23,483 nt of DNA from Nostoc sp. CHAB 5834 (GTDB taxonomy: Bacteria; Cyanobacteriota; Cyanobacteriia; Cyanobacteriales; Nostocaceae): positions 1 to 23,483 of the forward strand of contig JAIVFU010000096.1 of NCBI GenBank assembly GCA_020829485.1, in the 5' to 3' direction. The notes beneath the pieces were generated by a model that worked only from the letters and a program-made list of their open reading frames with translations, had not been told where the DNA came from and searched no databases. Position 1 is the stretch's first letter. Every line of letters starts with the position of its first letter. Position numbers and translations under genes: made by a program. Shown in pieces: positions 7,582 through 14,752 of this stretch.

Positions 7582-7790
7582 GGAAATTCCCATCCTGCTA
7601 ATCGCGCAGCATCAGCAGCAGCACGGTATAAAGCTAGTTTCTCGATAGCGGCTTGTTGCTGTGCCAACATGGTCTGATAAGCTTGCTGCAAATTTACTAC
7701 AGACGCATCAGCACGGGTTGTATTATATGTGGTGATAGTTTGCAAACCGTGTAATGAGTTTATGTCTTGACTAATTAATTGAGAAGGCAA
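7578..7790 (-). pseudogene. N-terminal part of a probably split small gene
   Basis: A 70-codon frame with an alanine/glutamine-rich helical segment (LQQAYQTMLAQQQAAIEKLA, LYRAAADAARLAGWEF). The only start near the 5' end is a TTG at 7790 with no clear ribosome binding site; the next stop upstream is six codons away. It ends at a TGA sharing bases with the ATG of the following basic frame. Function is unknown. The missing start and the shifted junction point to decay rather than an intact gene. Confidence 0.45.
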
Positions 7791-7887
7791 ACGGCGTGTT
7801 TTATCTTAGGCAGGCATATATGGATACTAGTATAAAGTACATTTTTAATGTGCCCATTAAAATAATAAAACTAACAGTCCAAAGGTT

Positions 7888-7949
7888 GTAGAGACGGGTT
7901 CACAGAAATTACTCATGATTAACGATAATCTTAATGAACCCGCCCCTAC
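7888..7949. repeat. Imperfect inverted repeat
   Basis: GTAGAGACGGGTTCA (7888-7902) pairs imperfectly with TGAACCCGCCCCTAC (7935-7949). It belongs to the repeat-rich spacer between the split small gene and the aldo/keto reductase gene. Confidence 0.5.
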
Positions 7950-8033
7950 CGCCTGTAAGAAATGCGGGAACTGTGCGTCCCGAAGATGGAATGATTTTTA
8001 CAGCAGTTTTCATGTATTTGAACCACATCTATT

Positions 8034-8061
8034 GTAGGGGCGCAAAGCCTTGCGCCCCTAC
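8034..8061. repeat. Perfect 12-bp hairpin repeat
   Basis: GTAGGGGCGCAA / TTGCGCCCCTAC with a 4-base loop. It is a compact palindrome of the kind commonly dispersed in cyanobacterial spacers. Confidence 0.6.
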
Positions 8062-8113
8062 CGCTTAGTTTATAGCGGTTCTCAATTACATGAAATACAG
8101 ACCTAACCCCCTG

Positions 8114-8136
8114 CCCCTTCCCTACAAGGGAAGGGG
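8114..8136. repeat. Perfect 10-bp hairpin repeat
   Basis: CCCCTTCCCT / AGGGAAGGGG with a 3-base loop, 15 bp from the nested inverted-repeat element that follows. Confidence 0.6.
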
Positions 8137-8150
8137 AGTAAGATTCAAAG

Positions 8151-8341
8151 CCTCTCTCCTTTTAGGCTACGGTGTACACACAAGTCGAATTACCCCCCTT
8201 AATCCCCCCGATGTATTGGGGGGAAACCGGAAAATCTTGTTCCCTCCCCAATGCATCGGGGAGGGTTAGGGTGGGGTAATTCGAGGACTGGTAGTGATTC
8301 GATAACTTGTGTGTACACCGTAGCTCCTAAAAGGAGAGAGG
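8151..8341. mobile_element. Nested inverted-repeat element (MITE-like)
   Basis: The outer arms at 8151-8185 and 8305-8341 are inverted copies, identical except for two extra bases (AG) in the right arm. Inside, 8186-8226 and 8241-8284 form a second, imperfect inverted repeat (CGAATTACCCC... against ...GGGGTAATTCG) rich in C and G runs around GATGYATTGGGG. A 20-base unpaired stretch at 8285-8304 breaks the symmetry. A single copy of the outer arm plus its right flank also occurs at 383-455. No open frame lies inside. Confidence 0.65.
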
Positions 8342-8438
8342 TCAAAGTGTATTGCTTCCATTCGAGAAGCGCTATATTTACCTGAAAATAGCTGTAAATA
8401 GAATCAAAGTTACAGGAATGGTGAGTTAATTTTTGCAG

Positions 8439-8501
8439 GTCGAAACAATGGCATTGTCAGTCGAAACAATCACATTGTCAGTCTAAACAATGGCATTAGC
8501 T
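8439..8501. repeat. Three 21-bp tandem repeats
   Basis: Units start at 8439, 8460 and 8481 with consensus GTCGAAACAATGGCATTGTC plus A. Each unit contains a CAATGGCATTG-like near-palindrome. In one frame they read as heptapeptides (VETMALS, VETITLS) but a TAA falls in the third unit, so this is not an intact gene. There are no spacers, so it is not CRISPR. Confidence 0.7.
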
Positions 8502-8623
8502 AGAGGACATAGTTTTTTTTAAAAGTTACTGGCGAAATGCTTGGGAGCGAATGAAACCAGAAAGGTATGAGTGGTAGCATAGCCAATGCATGAACTTTCT
8601 CTAGAGACAGCACTAAGAAAGCA

Positions 8624-9586
8624 TCACGCTGACATCAATTGCTGAAGGCGCTGTGGTTCCTCTCCTAGCCAATCTGGATTTTGGGCAGTGCTATCAAAGA
8701 TTGATGAGGTTTTGAAAGGCTCAAATTCGCCGCGTGATGCTGCTTGTGCTGTTTTTGCTAAAAGCGATCGCACTTGTTCGTCATTCATTGGCTGGAAAGT
8801 CCGCACGGCTTCAAAGGTTTGGTCTAGAATCTCCATGCTGTCAATTCCAGTAATCACAACCGATGTGGGGAGATTCAAAGCATAATGTAAACACTCAATT
8901 GGCGTTACAGTATTTGACCGTAAAAGAATACCGTTTGCCAAGCTTTTCATTCCCAGAACGCCGATGTTCTGTTTAACCAGTTCTGGCACAACCAGCTTTG
9001 CAAAACTCCGGTAGTGGGCATCCATCACATTAAGCGGCATTTGCGCTGTATCAAATTTAAACCCGTTAGTGGCTGCAACTTCCAACATGTGCAGATGAAC
9101 ATAGGGGTCTTTATGCCCAGTGAAGCCAATGTATCGGAGTTTGCCAGCTTCCCGTGCCTCAATGAAGGCAGCATTCGCCCCTTCTTCGTCAAAGACTCGA
9201 TGCGGATCTTCGTGCCGAAGGATTTCGTGGTGCTGAACGAGATCGATGCAATCGACTTGCAGGCGTTGAAGTGATTCGTCTAGCTGTCTTGCTGCTTCTT
9301 TTTTAGAACGACCATCGATTTTCGTCATCAGGAAAACTTTTTCACGGTAGCCATCGCGCAGGGCTTTTCCCATCCGAATCTCGCTGACTCCGCCGTTGTA
9401 ATCCCAACTGTTATCCATAAAGGTGATGCCGCGATCGATCGCTGTTTTAACAATTCGGATACCCAGTTCTTCATCAACGTGTTTTAAGGCGATGTGCCAA
9501 CCACCCAATCCAATGGCAGAAACTCTCTCTCCTGTACTGCCGAGGACTCGGTATTGCATTTCTGAATTTGACGTAGTTTCTGACAT
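8624..9586 (-). CDS. Aldo/keto reductase
   Basis: A 320-residue NADPH-dependent oxidoreductase of the aldo/keto reductase superfamily, with a TIM-barrel fold. The expected catalytic tetrad is visible: Asp58 and Tyr63 in FMDNSWDYNGG, Lys89 in LMTKIDG, and His119 or His120 in DLVQHHE. The IGFTGHKDP and GVLGMKSLANG segments are typical of the barrel and cofactor site. There is no C-terminal cysteine cluster, so it is not the ferredoxin-type subfamily. The substrate cannot be told from sequence. ATG 9586 has a good GGAGA ribosome binding site about 6 bases upstream. It stands alone, with repeat-laden spacers on both sides. Confidence 0.9.
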   Translation of the reverse strand: MSETTSNSEMQYRVLGSTGERVSAIGLGGWHIALKHVDEELGIRIVKTAIDRGITFMDNSWDYNGGVSEIRMGKALRDGYREKVFLMTKIDGRSKKEAARQLDESLQRLQVDCIDLVQHHEILRHEDPHRVFDEEGANAAFIEAREAGKLRYIGFTGHKDPYVHLHMLEVAATNGFKFDTAQMPLNVMDAHYRSFAKLVVPELVKQNIGVLGMKSLANGILLRSNTVTPIECLHYALNLPTSVVITGIDSMEILDQTFEAVRTFQPMNDEQVRSLLAKTAQAASRGEFEPFKTSSIFDSTAQNPDWLGEEPQRLQQLMSA

Positions 9587-9759
9587 GTGTTCTCCAAGTC
9601 TATCAGCTATTACTTAAGTACATATATCCATCTGCCAATTCAAGCACAAGGGAAAATTGACAAAATCTTGCTGAAGATACACTTTTGAACCCGATGGGGA
9701 AAGAACTCAAGAAATCAAAATACCGATGGCAATTTGGGATGTGTGAGGTAGACAATTGA

Positions 9760-9780
9760 GGGCACAGCATTGCTGTGCCC
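9760..9780 (-). terminator. Hairpin downstream of the 101-residue gene
   Basis: GGGCACAGCA and TGCTGTGCCC form a near-perfect palindrome about 50 bp past the minus-strand stop at 9832. It may double as a dispersed palindromic repeat; no T-run is seen. Confidence 0.4.
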
Positions 9781-9831
9781 CTACAACATATTTGGTTCAA
9801 ATAAACGAAAACTGTTGTAAAACATCAACAA

Positions 9832-10137
9832 TTATTTGCCGCTATAAAAGAAGGCAATTTCTTTTTCTTTTAGGGGTGCGAAACCAGCATCTACAAGTAA
9901 TTGGTCTAATTCTGGTTGGGGAATGTGTTTTGCACCAATTCGCACAATGCGCGATCGCATAGTATTAGATACGCCACTGCGCTGTCTATTGCCTTCTAGC
10001 GCCATAACTTTACCATAAAGTTCTAGCTTTGCAGGTGGAATAGGAGAACCATCAAAATCAATTCCCTGTGCGATCGCTTCATCAATAGCATCAGCACCTG
10101 TGGTAGTTTGATTTCCTGGGTTAGTTTCGGTAGGCAT
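9832..10137 (-). CDS. Conserved-looking small protein of unknown function
   Basis: 101 residues, soluble, without signal or membrane segment. The N-terminal third is Thr/Asn/Asp-rich and probably disordered. The C-terminal part (MRSRIVRIGAKHIPQPELDQ then LLVDAGFAPLKEKEIAFFYS) looks like a compact folded domain. I do not recognise a named family. ATG 10137 is preceded by AAGAAGAG, a fair ribosome binding site, which supports a real gene. Its codon use and HIP1 content match the neighbours. No operon partner is obvious. Confidence 0.65.
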   Translation of the reverse strand: MPTETNPGNQTTTGADAIDEAIAQGIDFDGSPIPPAKLELYGKVMALEGNRQRSGVSNTMRSRIVRIGAKHIPQPELDQLLVDAGFAPLKEKEIAFFYSGK

Positions 10138-10435
10138 GGTAATTTACTCTTCTTCGCTATGGGTAGATTTTACCAGTCTTGCTGACACCAAACCTGCCTA
10201 CTGGCTTTTTTGCGGTCGAGGATTAGTTGCAATTCTTTGCACGAGAAATCTATCTTAGATTAAGCTTGTGAAACCCAACAAACCCCGCAAAATGTTGGGT
10301 TTAGTTCCTCAACCCAACCTACACATTTTTATTTTTTGGGCTTAACCGAACCGTACTAGTCCCTCTCCGACTCGGAGAGGGACAGACTTGAACTTTAGTT
10401 CAAGGCAGGGAGAGGTTCATCGAACTCACGCAAGA
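10138..10435. repeat. Spacer with palindromic repeats
   Basis: No gene is seen. A 10-bp stem AAACCCAACA/TGTTGGGTTT lies at 10271-10302. A strong hairpin GTCCCTCTCC/GGAGAGGGAC lies at 10359-10383, 53 bp beyond the stop of the minus-strand gene at 10436, and may terminate it. Confidence 0.55.
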
Positions 10436-10690
10436 CTAATTACGACCTTTTCGCGTCACCAAACCACCAACAAACGCCCCTAAGATAGTGCCTGTCCATA
10501 GTCCTGTTGTGCTACCTTGCCATATTGCTCCTGGTGTCATCCAAGCCTTGCACATCTCCTTGAAACCCCAAGGTTGGTTTTGACACTTTTGGCTATGCAG
10601 CATTATGGTAATTTGCCCACTAGTGTAAGCACCAAAAAAACCTGATGATAGTGCCAAAAAAGTGCAAATTAAAATTCTATTTTTTGTCAT
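10436..10690 (-). CDS. Small two-helix membrane protein, unknown function
   Basis: 84 residues with two predicted membrane segments: about 6-22 (LICTFLALSSGFFGAYT) and about 60-78 (STTGLWTGTILGAFVGGLVT). Between them lies a short loop with two cysteines (SQKCQNQ and KEMCKAW). The tail is basic (RKGRN), suggesting a cytoplasmic C-terminus. It follows ppc on the same strand, but the 120-bp spacer is entirely repeat sequence. Its ATG falls inside a run of TAATGAC heptamers, so the start depends on a repeat. The family is not recognised; it could be a lineage-specific protein. Confidence 0.55.
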   Translation of the reverse strand: MTKNRILICTFLALSSGFFGAYTSGQITIMLHSQKCQNQPWGFKEMCKAWMTPGAIWQGSTTGLWTGTILGAFVGGLVTRKGRN

Positions 10691-10806
10691 TAGTCATTAG
10701 TCATTAGTCAATTTCTTCCCCTGCTTCCCCTGCTCCCTCATCCCCCACTCCCCACTCCCCACTCCCCACTCCCCACTCCCCACTCCCCACTCCCCACTCC
10801 CCATTC
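10687..10806 (-). repeat. Composite heptamer array (STRR) between ppc and the small membrane gene
   Basis: Read on the minus strand: about eight GGGGAGT heptamers (10742-10803), then GGGGGATGAGGGAGCAGGGG and a similar short G-rich segment, then TAATGAC-type heptamers ending in the start codon at 10690. The same order of blocks is found at 17771-17897. The array begins within about 5 bases of the ppc stop. Short tandem repeats of this type are known in heterocystous cyanobacteria. Confidence 0.85.
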
Positions 10807-10810
10807 CCAA

Positions 10811-13800
10811 TCAACCTGTATTTCTCATCCCAGCAGCAATCCCATTAATAGTTAACAATGCTCCTCGCAGTAATTCACCTTTGCTGTAACGAGAGTGGAT
10901 GACTCCAGAAGTAGCAGTAGTATTTAGGGACTGCCGTAGACGCTTGAGCAGTGAAACTTGGATAAATCCCAAGGGGACAATTGTGCCATTGCGTAACTGC
11001 ACAGATCGTTGTAAGACAGGATCACCATCTAAGAGTCGATTGTGATCGGTGATTTTTAATACCAAATCTCTTGTGAGATAGAACTCGCTGGCGATTTGAT
11101 CAAAAACTTTGGCAAAACGAAGTTGATCTTCTGGTTTTGATAATTCCTGGACGTAGTGATGTGCCATTTGCATATCTACTTTTGCCAACGTCATCTCGGC
11201 TTTAGAAATCACCATCTTGAAGAACGGCCATTTAACGTAAAAATAGCGCAGCAATTTCAAATGTTCTTCTGGTTCTTCGTTCAAGAATTCTTGTAAAGCT
11301 GTGCCAACGCCGTACCAGGAAGGAAGTAAAAAGCGGGTTTGTGTCCAGCTAAATACCCAAGGAATAGCTCGCAGACTACTTAAATCTTTCTTACCAGATG
11401 GACGGCGGGCTGGACGGGAACTAATTTGGAGCTGGCTAATTTCTTCAATGGGAGTTACTTCGTGGAAGAAGTCAACAAAATCAGGCTGTTCGTAGATTAA
11501 AGCACGATAATGTTGACGCGATCGCACTGCTAATTCTTCCATAATTTCATTCCAGGGTTCAATATCATCAAACCCTGTTCGCAGCAGGCTAGCTTGAATC
11601 ACCGCAGTGGTGATGGTTTCCATGTGGTACAATGCCAAGTCCAACAAGGAGTATTTAGAAGCCAAAACTTCCCCCTGTTCGGTAATCTTGATTCGCCCAT
11701 TGATACTATGACCCGGTTGAGCCAAAATCGCCTCGTAAGCAGGGCCACCTCCTCGTCCCACAGAACCGCCGCGTCCGTGGAAAATCCGCAAATTTATATC
11801 GTAGTTTTCTGCTATTTCTTGCAGTGATTTTTGAGCTTTATGAATTTCCCAGTTGCTGCTTAAAAACCCAGAGTCTTTGTTGCTATCAGAATACCCCAGC
11901 ATTACTTCTTGTAAGTTTGGGGGGAGGGGGGAGGAAGGAGCAGGGGGGGCAGGGGAGGCAGGGGAGGCAGGGGGGGATGAATTTTCATCCACAACAACAT
12001 TCTCTGTTTTTGTTTGTTCGTAGCCGCCAGCTAATAAAGCGCGATATAAGGGGAGTTCAAAGAGTTTCCGCATGACGCTTCGGGAGCGTTGTAAGTCTTC
12101 TACTGTTTCAAATAGGGGGACTACTTGAATTGTTCCGACAGCAAGGGCGGGGTCAAAAAGTCTGGCTTCTTTGGCTAAAAGCAATACTTCCAGCACGTCG
12201 CTCACGTCGCGGCACATGCTGATAATGTAAGTTTGGCAGATATTTAGACCAAATTCTTGTTGCAGCGATCGCACGACGCGAAAGGTTTCAATTACATCGT
12301 TGGTTTTTTCAGAAAATGGCAGTTCTGCCGGTATTAATGGCCTCCGGGTTTGCAGTTCTCCTGTTAGCCAAGCGACTCTTTGCTCCTCAGATAGTTCGTT
12401 GTAAGGTTGAGGTAATATTTGCAGGTATTGTAGTATCTCATTGAGCGCATCGGCATGGCGAGATGATTCTTGGCGAATATCTAGCTGTGTCAAATTAAAA
12501 CCAAAAATTTCTACCTGACAGATCAGATTTTCTAATTCTCGACAGCTTAAACCTGTTTCTGTCAAGTTGCGCTGAATCATCCGCAGTTCTGCTAAAAAAT
12601 CGGCTCCCGAACGATACAGGGGGCTATCTTGATTTTTTGGCGTTTCCCGATTATACAAAGCTAGATTGCGATCGCGAGTATTTTCTAGCCGTTTGAGTAC
12701 ATAAGCCAGTTTTAGCCGATATGGTTCTTGTCGATAACGCAGCGCCAGTTCATCATATACCTCACTCAACTGCGACTGATCTAACTCTAGAGATTCCAGT
12801 AAATCTGGTAATACATCACTCCAGTGCATCGACACACTCAATAATTCAATCAGATTTTTCACTGACTGAATATATCTCCCCAGCACCATTTTGCGCTGAT
12901 AGCAAGCTGTTTTCCAGGTAATTTCTGGTGTGACTGATGGGTTCCCATCCCTGTCTGAGCCTACCCAGGAACCGAAAGAGCAAAAGTTTTTACTCGGTGG
13001 TTCTAGCCAAGGAAAGGTGTTGGATAACGTGTGTTTGAAACGTCTATAAAGTTGAGGAATGCCATCAAATAAAACTTCTTGGAAGTAGTGCAGGGCATAA
13101 TCTACTTCATCTAGCACAGTGGGTTTGAACTGGTGAAGTTCGTCTGTACGCCACCAGAGGCGAATTTCTTCGAGCAATTGTTCGCGCACATCTGCTGCTT
13201 CCCAAGCATATCCCCCAGCTGTCGCACCAGAATGGTTTTCCAAGGCATCCAGTTTTTGCAACAGTTGTACCACCTGGCGCTGCTTATCCCGGATGGTATG
13301 ACGAACAATTTCTGTCGGGTGCGCTGTGAAAACTAACCGTATATCCAGATGTGCAATTAAACGTTGAATTTGCTGGGGTGGTACATTCAGTTTGAATAAA
13401 TAGGGAAACAAAGCAGCAAAAGTACCTTTTGGTTTGACTTGCGCTTTTTCTAAATAATTCTTTCTGAGCAACTCTGCTGCTATTCCCTTGCTAACAGGCG
13501 CGTCATCTTCTCTTTGATTAGAAGAATAGTTGACATTAGATGCTCTTTCTGCATCTGTAGGCTCTGTTTCTGCCTCATAGCGACTCAATTGCTGCCGTTG
13601 TTCGTATTCCTGCTCAATGATGTTAATCAATTGAAAATACAGAGCGAAAGCACGAGCCGCACGAATTGCTTCGTTGATATTTAGTTGTTCAATCAATTTT
13701 ACGGCTGAGGATGCTTGGTCATTTGTTGCTTGTCCTTCTGGGGAACACAAATCGCGCAACTGCCCCAACAAGTCTACCATGTTTTGACCGCATTCTTGCC

Positions 13801-13912
13801 TCAGAACTGACTCCCACAATTCTTCCACTACCTGGAGACGATGACGCAAAAATAATTCCGACACCGGGTATATATCCGCAGTTTGAGACGAAGAGTATAA
13901 AAGGGAACCCAT
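10811..13912 (-). CDS. ppc: Phosphoenolpyruvate carboxylase
   Basis: PEP carboxylase adds bicarbonate to PEP to give oxaloacetate, replenishing the TCA branch and feeding amino-acid synthesis. The 1033-residue protein is full length for a cyanobacterial enzyme. VFTAHPTE carries catalytic His198; [15 protein letters not shown] follows; [14 protein letters not shown] (His712 onward) is the PEP/bicarbonate loop; the C-terminus [13 protein letters not shown] is the canonical end that binds the allosteric effector. An unusual feature is a Pro/Ala/Ser-rich insert at about residues 640-665, just before [16 protein letters not shown]. It is encoded by a G-rich (on +) near-repetitive tract at 11919-11976. 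The start at 13912 ([10 protein letters not shown]) has TAGAGAAT upstream. A small membrane-protein gene lies 102 bp upstream on the same strand, and a heptamer array follows directly. Confidence 0.97.
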   Translation of the reverse strand: MGSLLYSSSQTADIYPVSELFLRHRLQVVEELWESVLRQECGQNMVDLLGQLRDLCSPEGQATNDQASSAVKLIEQLNINEAIRAARAFALYFQLINIIEQEYEQRQQLSRYEAETEPTDAERASNVNYSSNQREDDAPVSKGIAAELLRKNYLEKAQVKPKGTFAALFPYLFKLNVPPQQIQRLIAHLDIRLVFTAHPTEIVRHTIRDKQRQVVQLLQKLDALENHSGATAGGYAWEAADVREQLLEEIRLWWRTDELHQFKPTVLDEVDYALHYFQEVLFDGIPQLYRRFKHTLSNTFPWLEPPSKNFCSFGSWVGSDRDGNPSVTPEITWKTACYQRKMVLGRYIQSVKNLIELLSVSMHWSDVLPDLLESLELDQSQLSEVYDELALRYRQEPYRLKLAYVLKRLENTRDRNLALYNRETPKNQDSPLYRSGADFLAELRMIQRNLTETGLSCRELENLICQVEIFGFNLTQLDIRQESSRHADALNEILQYLQILPQPYNELSEEQRVAWLTGELQTRRPLIPAELPFSEKTNDVIETFRVVRSLQQEFGLNICQTYIISMCRDVSDVLEVLLLAKEARLFDPALAVGTIQVVPLFETVEDLQRSRSVMRKLFELPLYRALLAGGYEQTKTENVVVDENSSPPASPASPAPPAPSSPLPPNLQEVMLGYSDSNKDSGFLSSNWEIHKAQKSLQEIAENYDINLRIFHGRGGSVGRGGGPAYEAILAQPGHSINGRIKITEQGEVLASKYSLLDLALYHMETITTAVIQASLLRTGFDDIEPWNEIMEELAVRSRQHYRALIYEQPDFVDFFHEVTPIEEISQLQISSRPARRPSGKKDLSSLRAIPWVFSWTQTRFLLPSWYGVGTALQEFLNEEPEEHLKLLRYFYVKWPFFKMVISKAEMTLAKVDMQMAHHYVQELSKPEDQLRFAKVFDQIASEFYLTRDLVLKITDHNRLLDGDPVLQRSVQLRNGTIVPLGFIQVSLLKRLRQSLNTTATSGVIHSRYSKGELLRGALLTINGIAAGMRNTG
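11919..11976 (-). repeat. G-rich low-complexity tract inside ppc
   Basis: On the plus strand the tract is made of GGGGAGG, GCAGGGG and longer G runs, similar in composition to the GGGGAGT/GCAGGGG spacer arrays. In the ppc frame it encodes [19 protein letters not shown]. It keeps the frame open and interrupts a normally conserved part of the enzyme. Origin by repeat invasion or expansion is inference. Confidence 0.7.
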
Positions 13913-14014
13913 ATTCTCTATTGTTGTAAAGCTAATTACTGTTTACGCTTCTAGGTTTTGCACTGAATGCTCACCAAGTTGTTCCTGAGCAAATAATTAT
14001 TTGGTGTATATTTT

Positions 14015-14251
14015 CTAAGTTTGATTAGTTTCGTGATCCTCTGGGAAGTCGAGGTTGGGTAGGCGATCGCCTCGCAATAATTCTTCACTGGCTTCCCCTA
14101 TGGCTTCTAGTGCTCTTACTGTAGTTTTTCCGGTAATGAGCAGCAGTAATATAGACGCTGTACCTATTTGTAAAAGGAAAGATTGGGGAATGCTAAAGAA
14201 ATCCAGATTGGATGCGGGGTTAGTTGAGGGTTGTTGATTGGCAGGAGGCAT
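14015..14251 (-). CDS. Small single-span membrane protein, unknown function
   Basis: 78 residues: a Pro/Asn/Gln-rich N-terminus, one hydrophobic helix at about 23-40 (QSFLLQIGTASILLLLITG), then an acidic helical tail (ALEAIGEASEELLRGD). It lies 102 bp upstream of ppc on the same strand and may share its transcript. No family is recognised. ATG 14251 is preceded on the minus strand by a purine-poor stretch, so the start is not independently confirmed. Confidence 0.6.
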   Translation of the reverse strand: MPPANQQPSTNPASNLDFFSIPQSFLLQIGTASILLLLITGKTTVRALEAIGEASEELLRGDRLPNLDFPEDHETNQT

Positions 14252-14752
14252 TGCTAATTCTTGGTTATGGGAATATGAGGCAAAAGGAGTTAGGAGTGGA
14301 GACGCGATTAATCGCGTCTGTACAAGAGTTAGGAGTTAGGAATTATGATTACTCCAACGATCATCAAGAGAGAAAGTTTAAATGAGATAAGCTTGTTGTT
14401 TGTTTAGCTCATCAGGGGCGTTAGCGCAGTGGGACGCAAGTCTAGCTTTAAAGGACAAGTCATTAGCCAGTCATATAGAATTATTCTGACTCCTGGCTTT
14501 TGTACAGACGCGATTAATCGCGTCTCTCCTAACTCTTAACTTCTTAATTCTGACTCCCTATTAGTAAAATAAACGCAAAACTCAACATTAGTCAGACTTG
14601 CAACCTGTACAAGACTATCTTGGCCGATTTTATGAGCTACGAAGGTAACAAAATTGTTAAAAAAAACCGTCAGAGTGTGGTAGACCTATGGTTCTAGTTT
14701 ACAAGTGCAGGCACTATCCCCCAACAATCGCTTCTTGTAAAATTAACTGAGC
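14252..14752. repeat. Divergent spacer with paired palindromes
   Basis: The 20-base perfect palindrome AGACGCGATTAATCGCGTCT occurs at 14300-14319 and 14506-14525, flanked by inverted copies of GTACAA and TTAGGAG-type sequence. The pair therefore forms a larger inverted repeat around a ~185-bp unique segment. No gene or RNA was recognised in it. It separates the minus-strand ppc unit from the plus-strand SGNH gene, so promoters for both must lie here, but none was convincing by eye. Confidence 0.65.

Noticed and set aside
8439..8501. CRISPR-like repeats
   Set aside because: The 21-bp units are directly adjacent with no spacers, and no cas genes are present.
11594..12075. Plus-strand open frames inside ppc
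   Set aside because: They are overlapped by the well-supported ppc gene and show no protein-like features; they result from its base composition.
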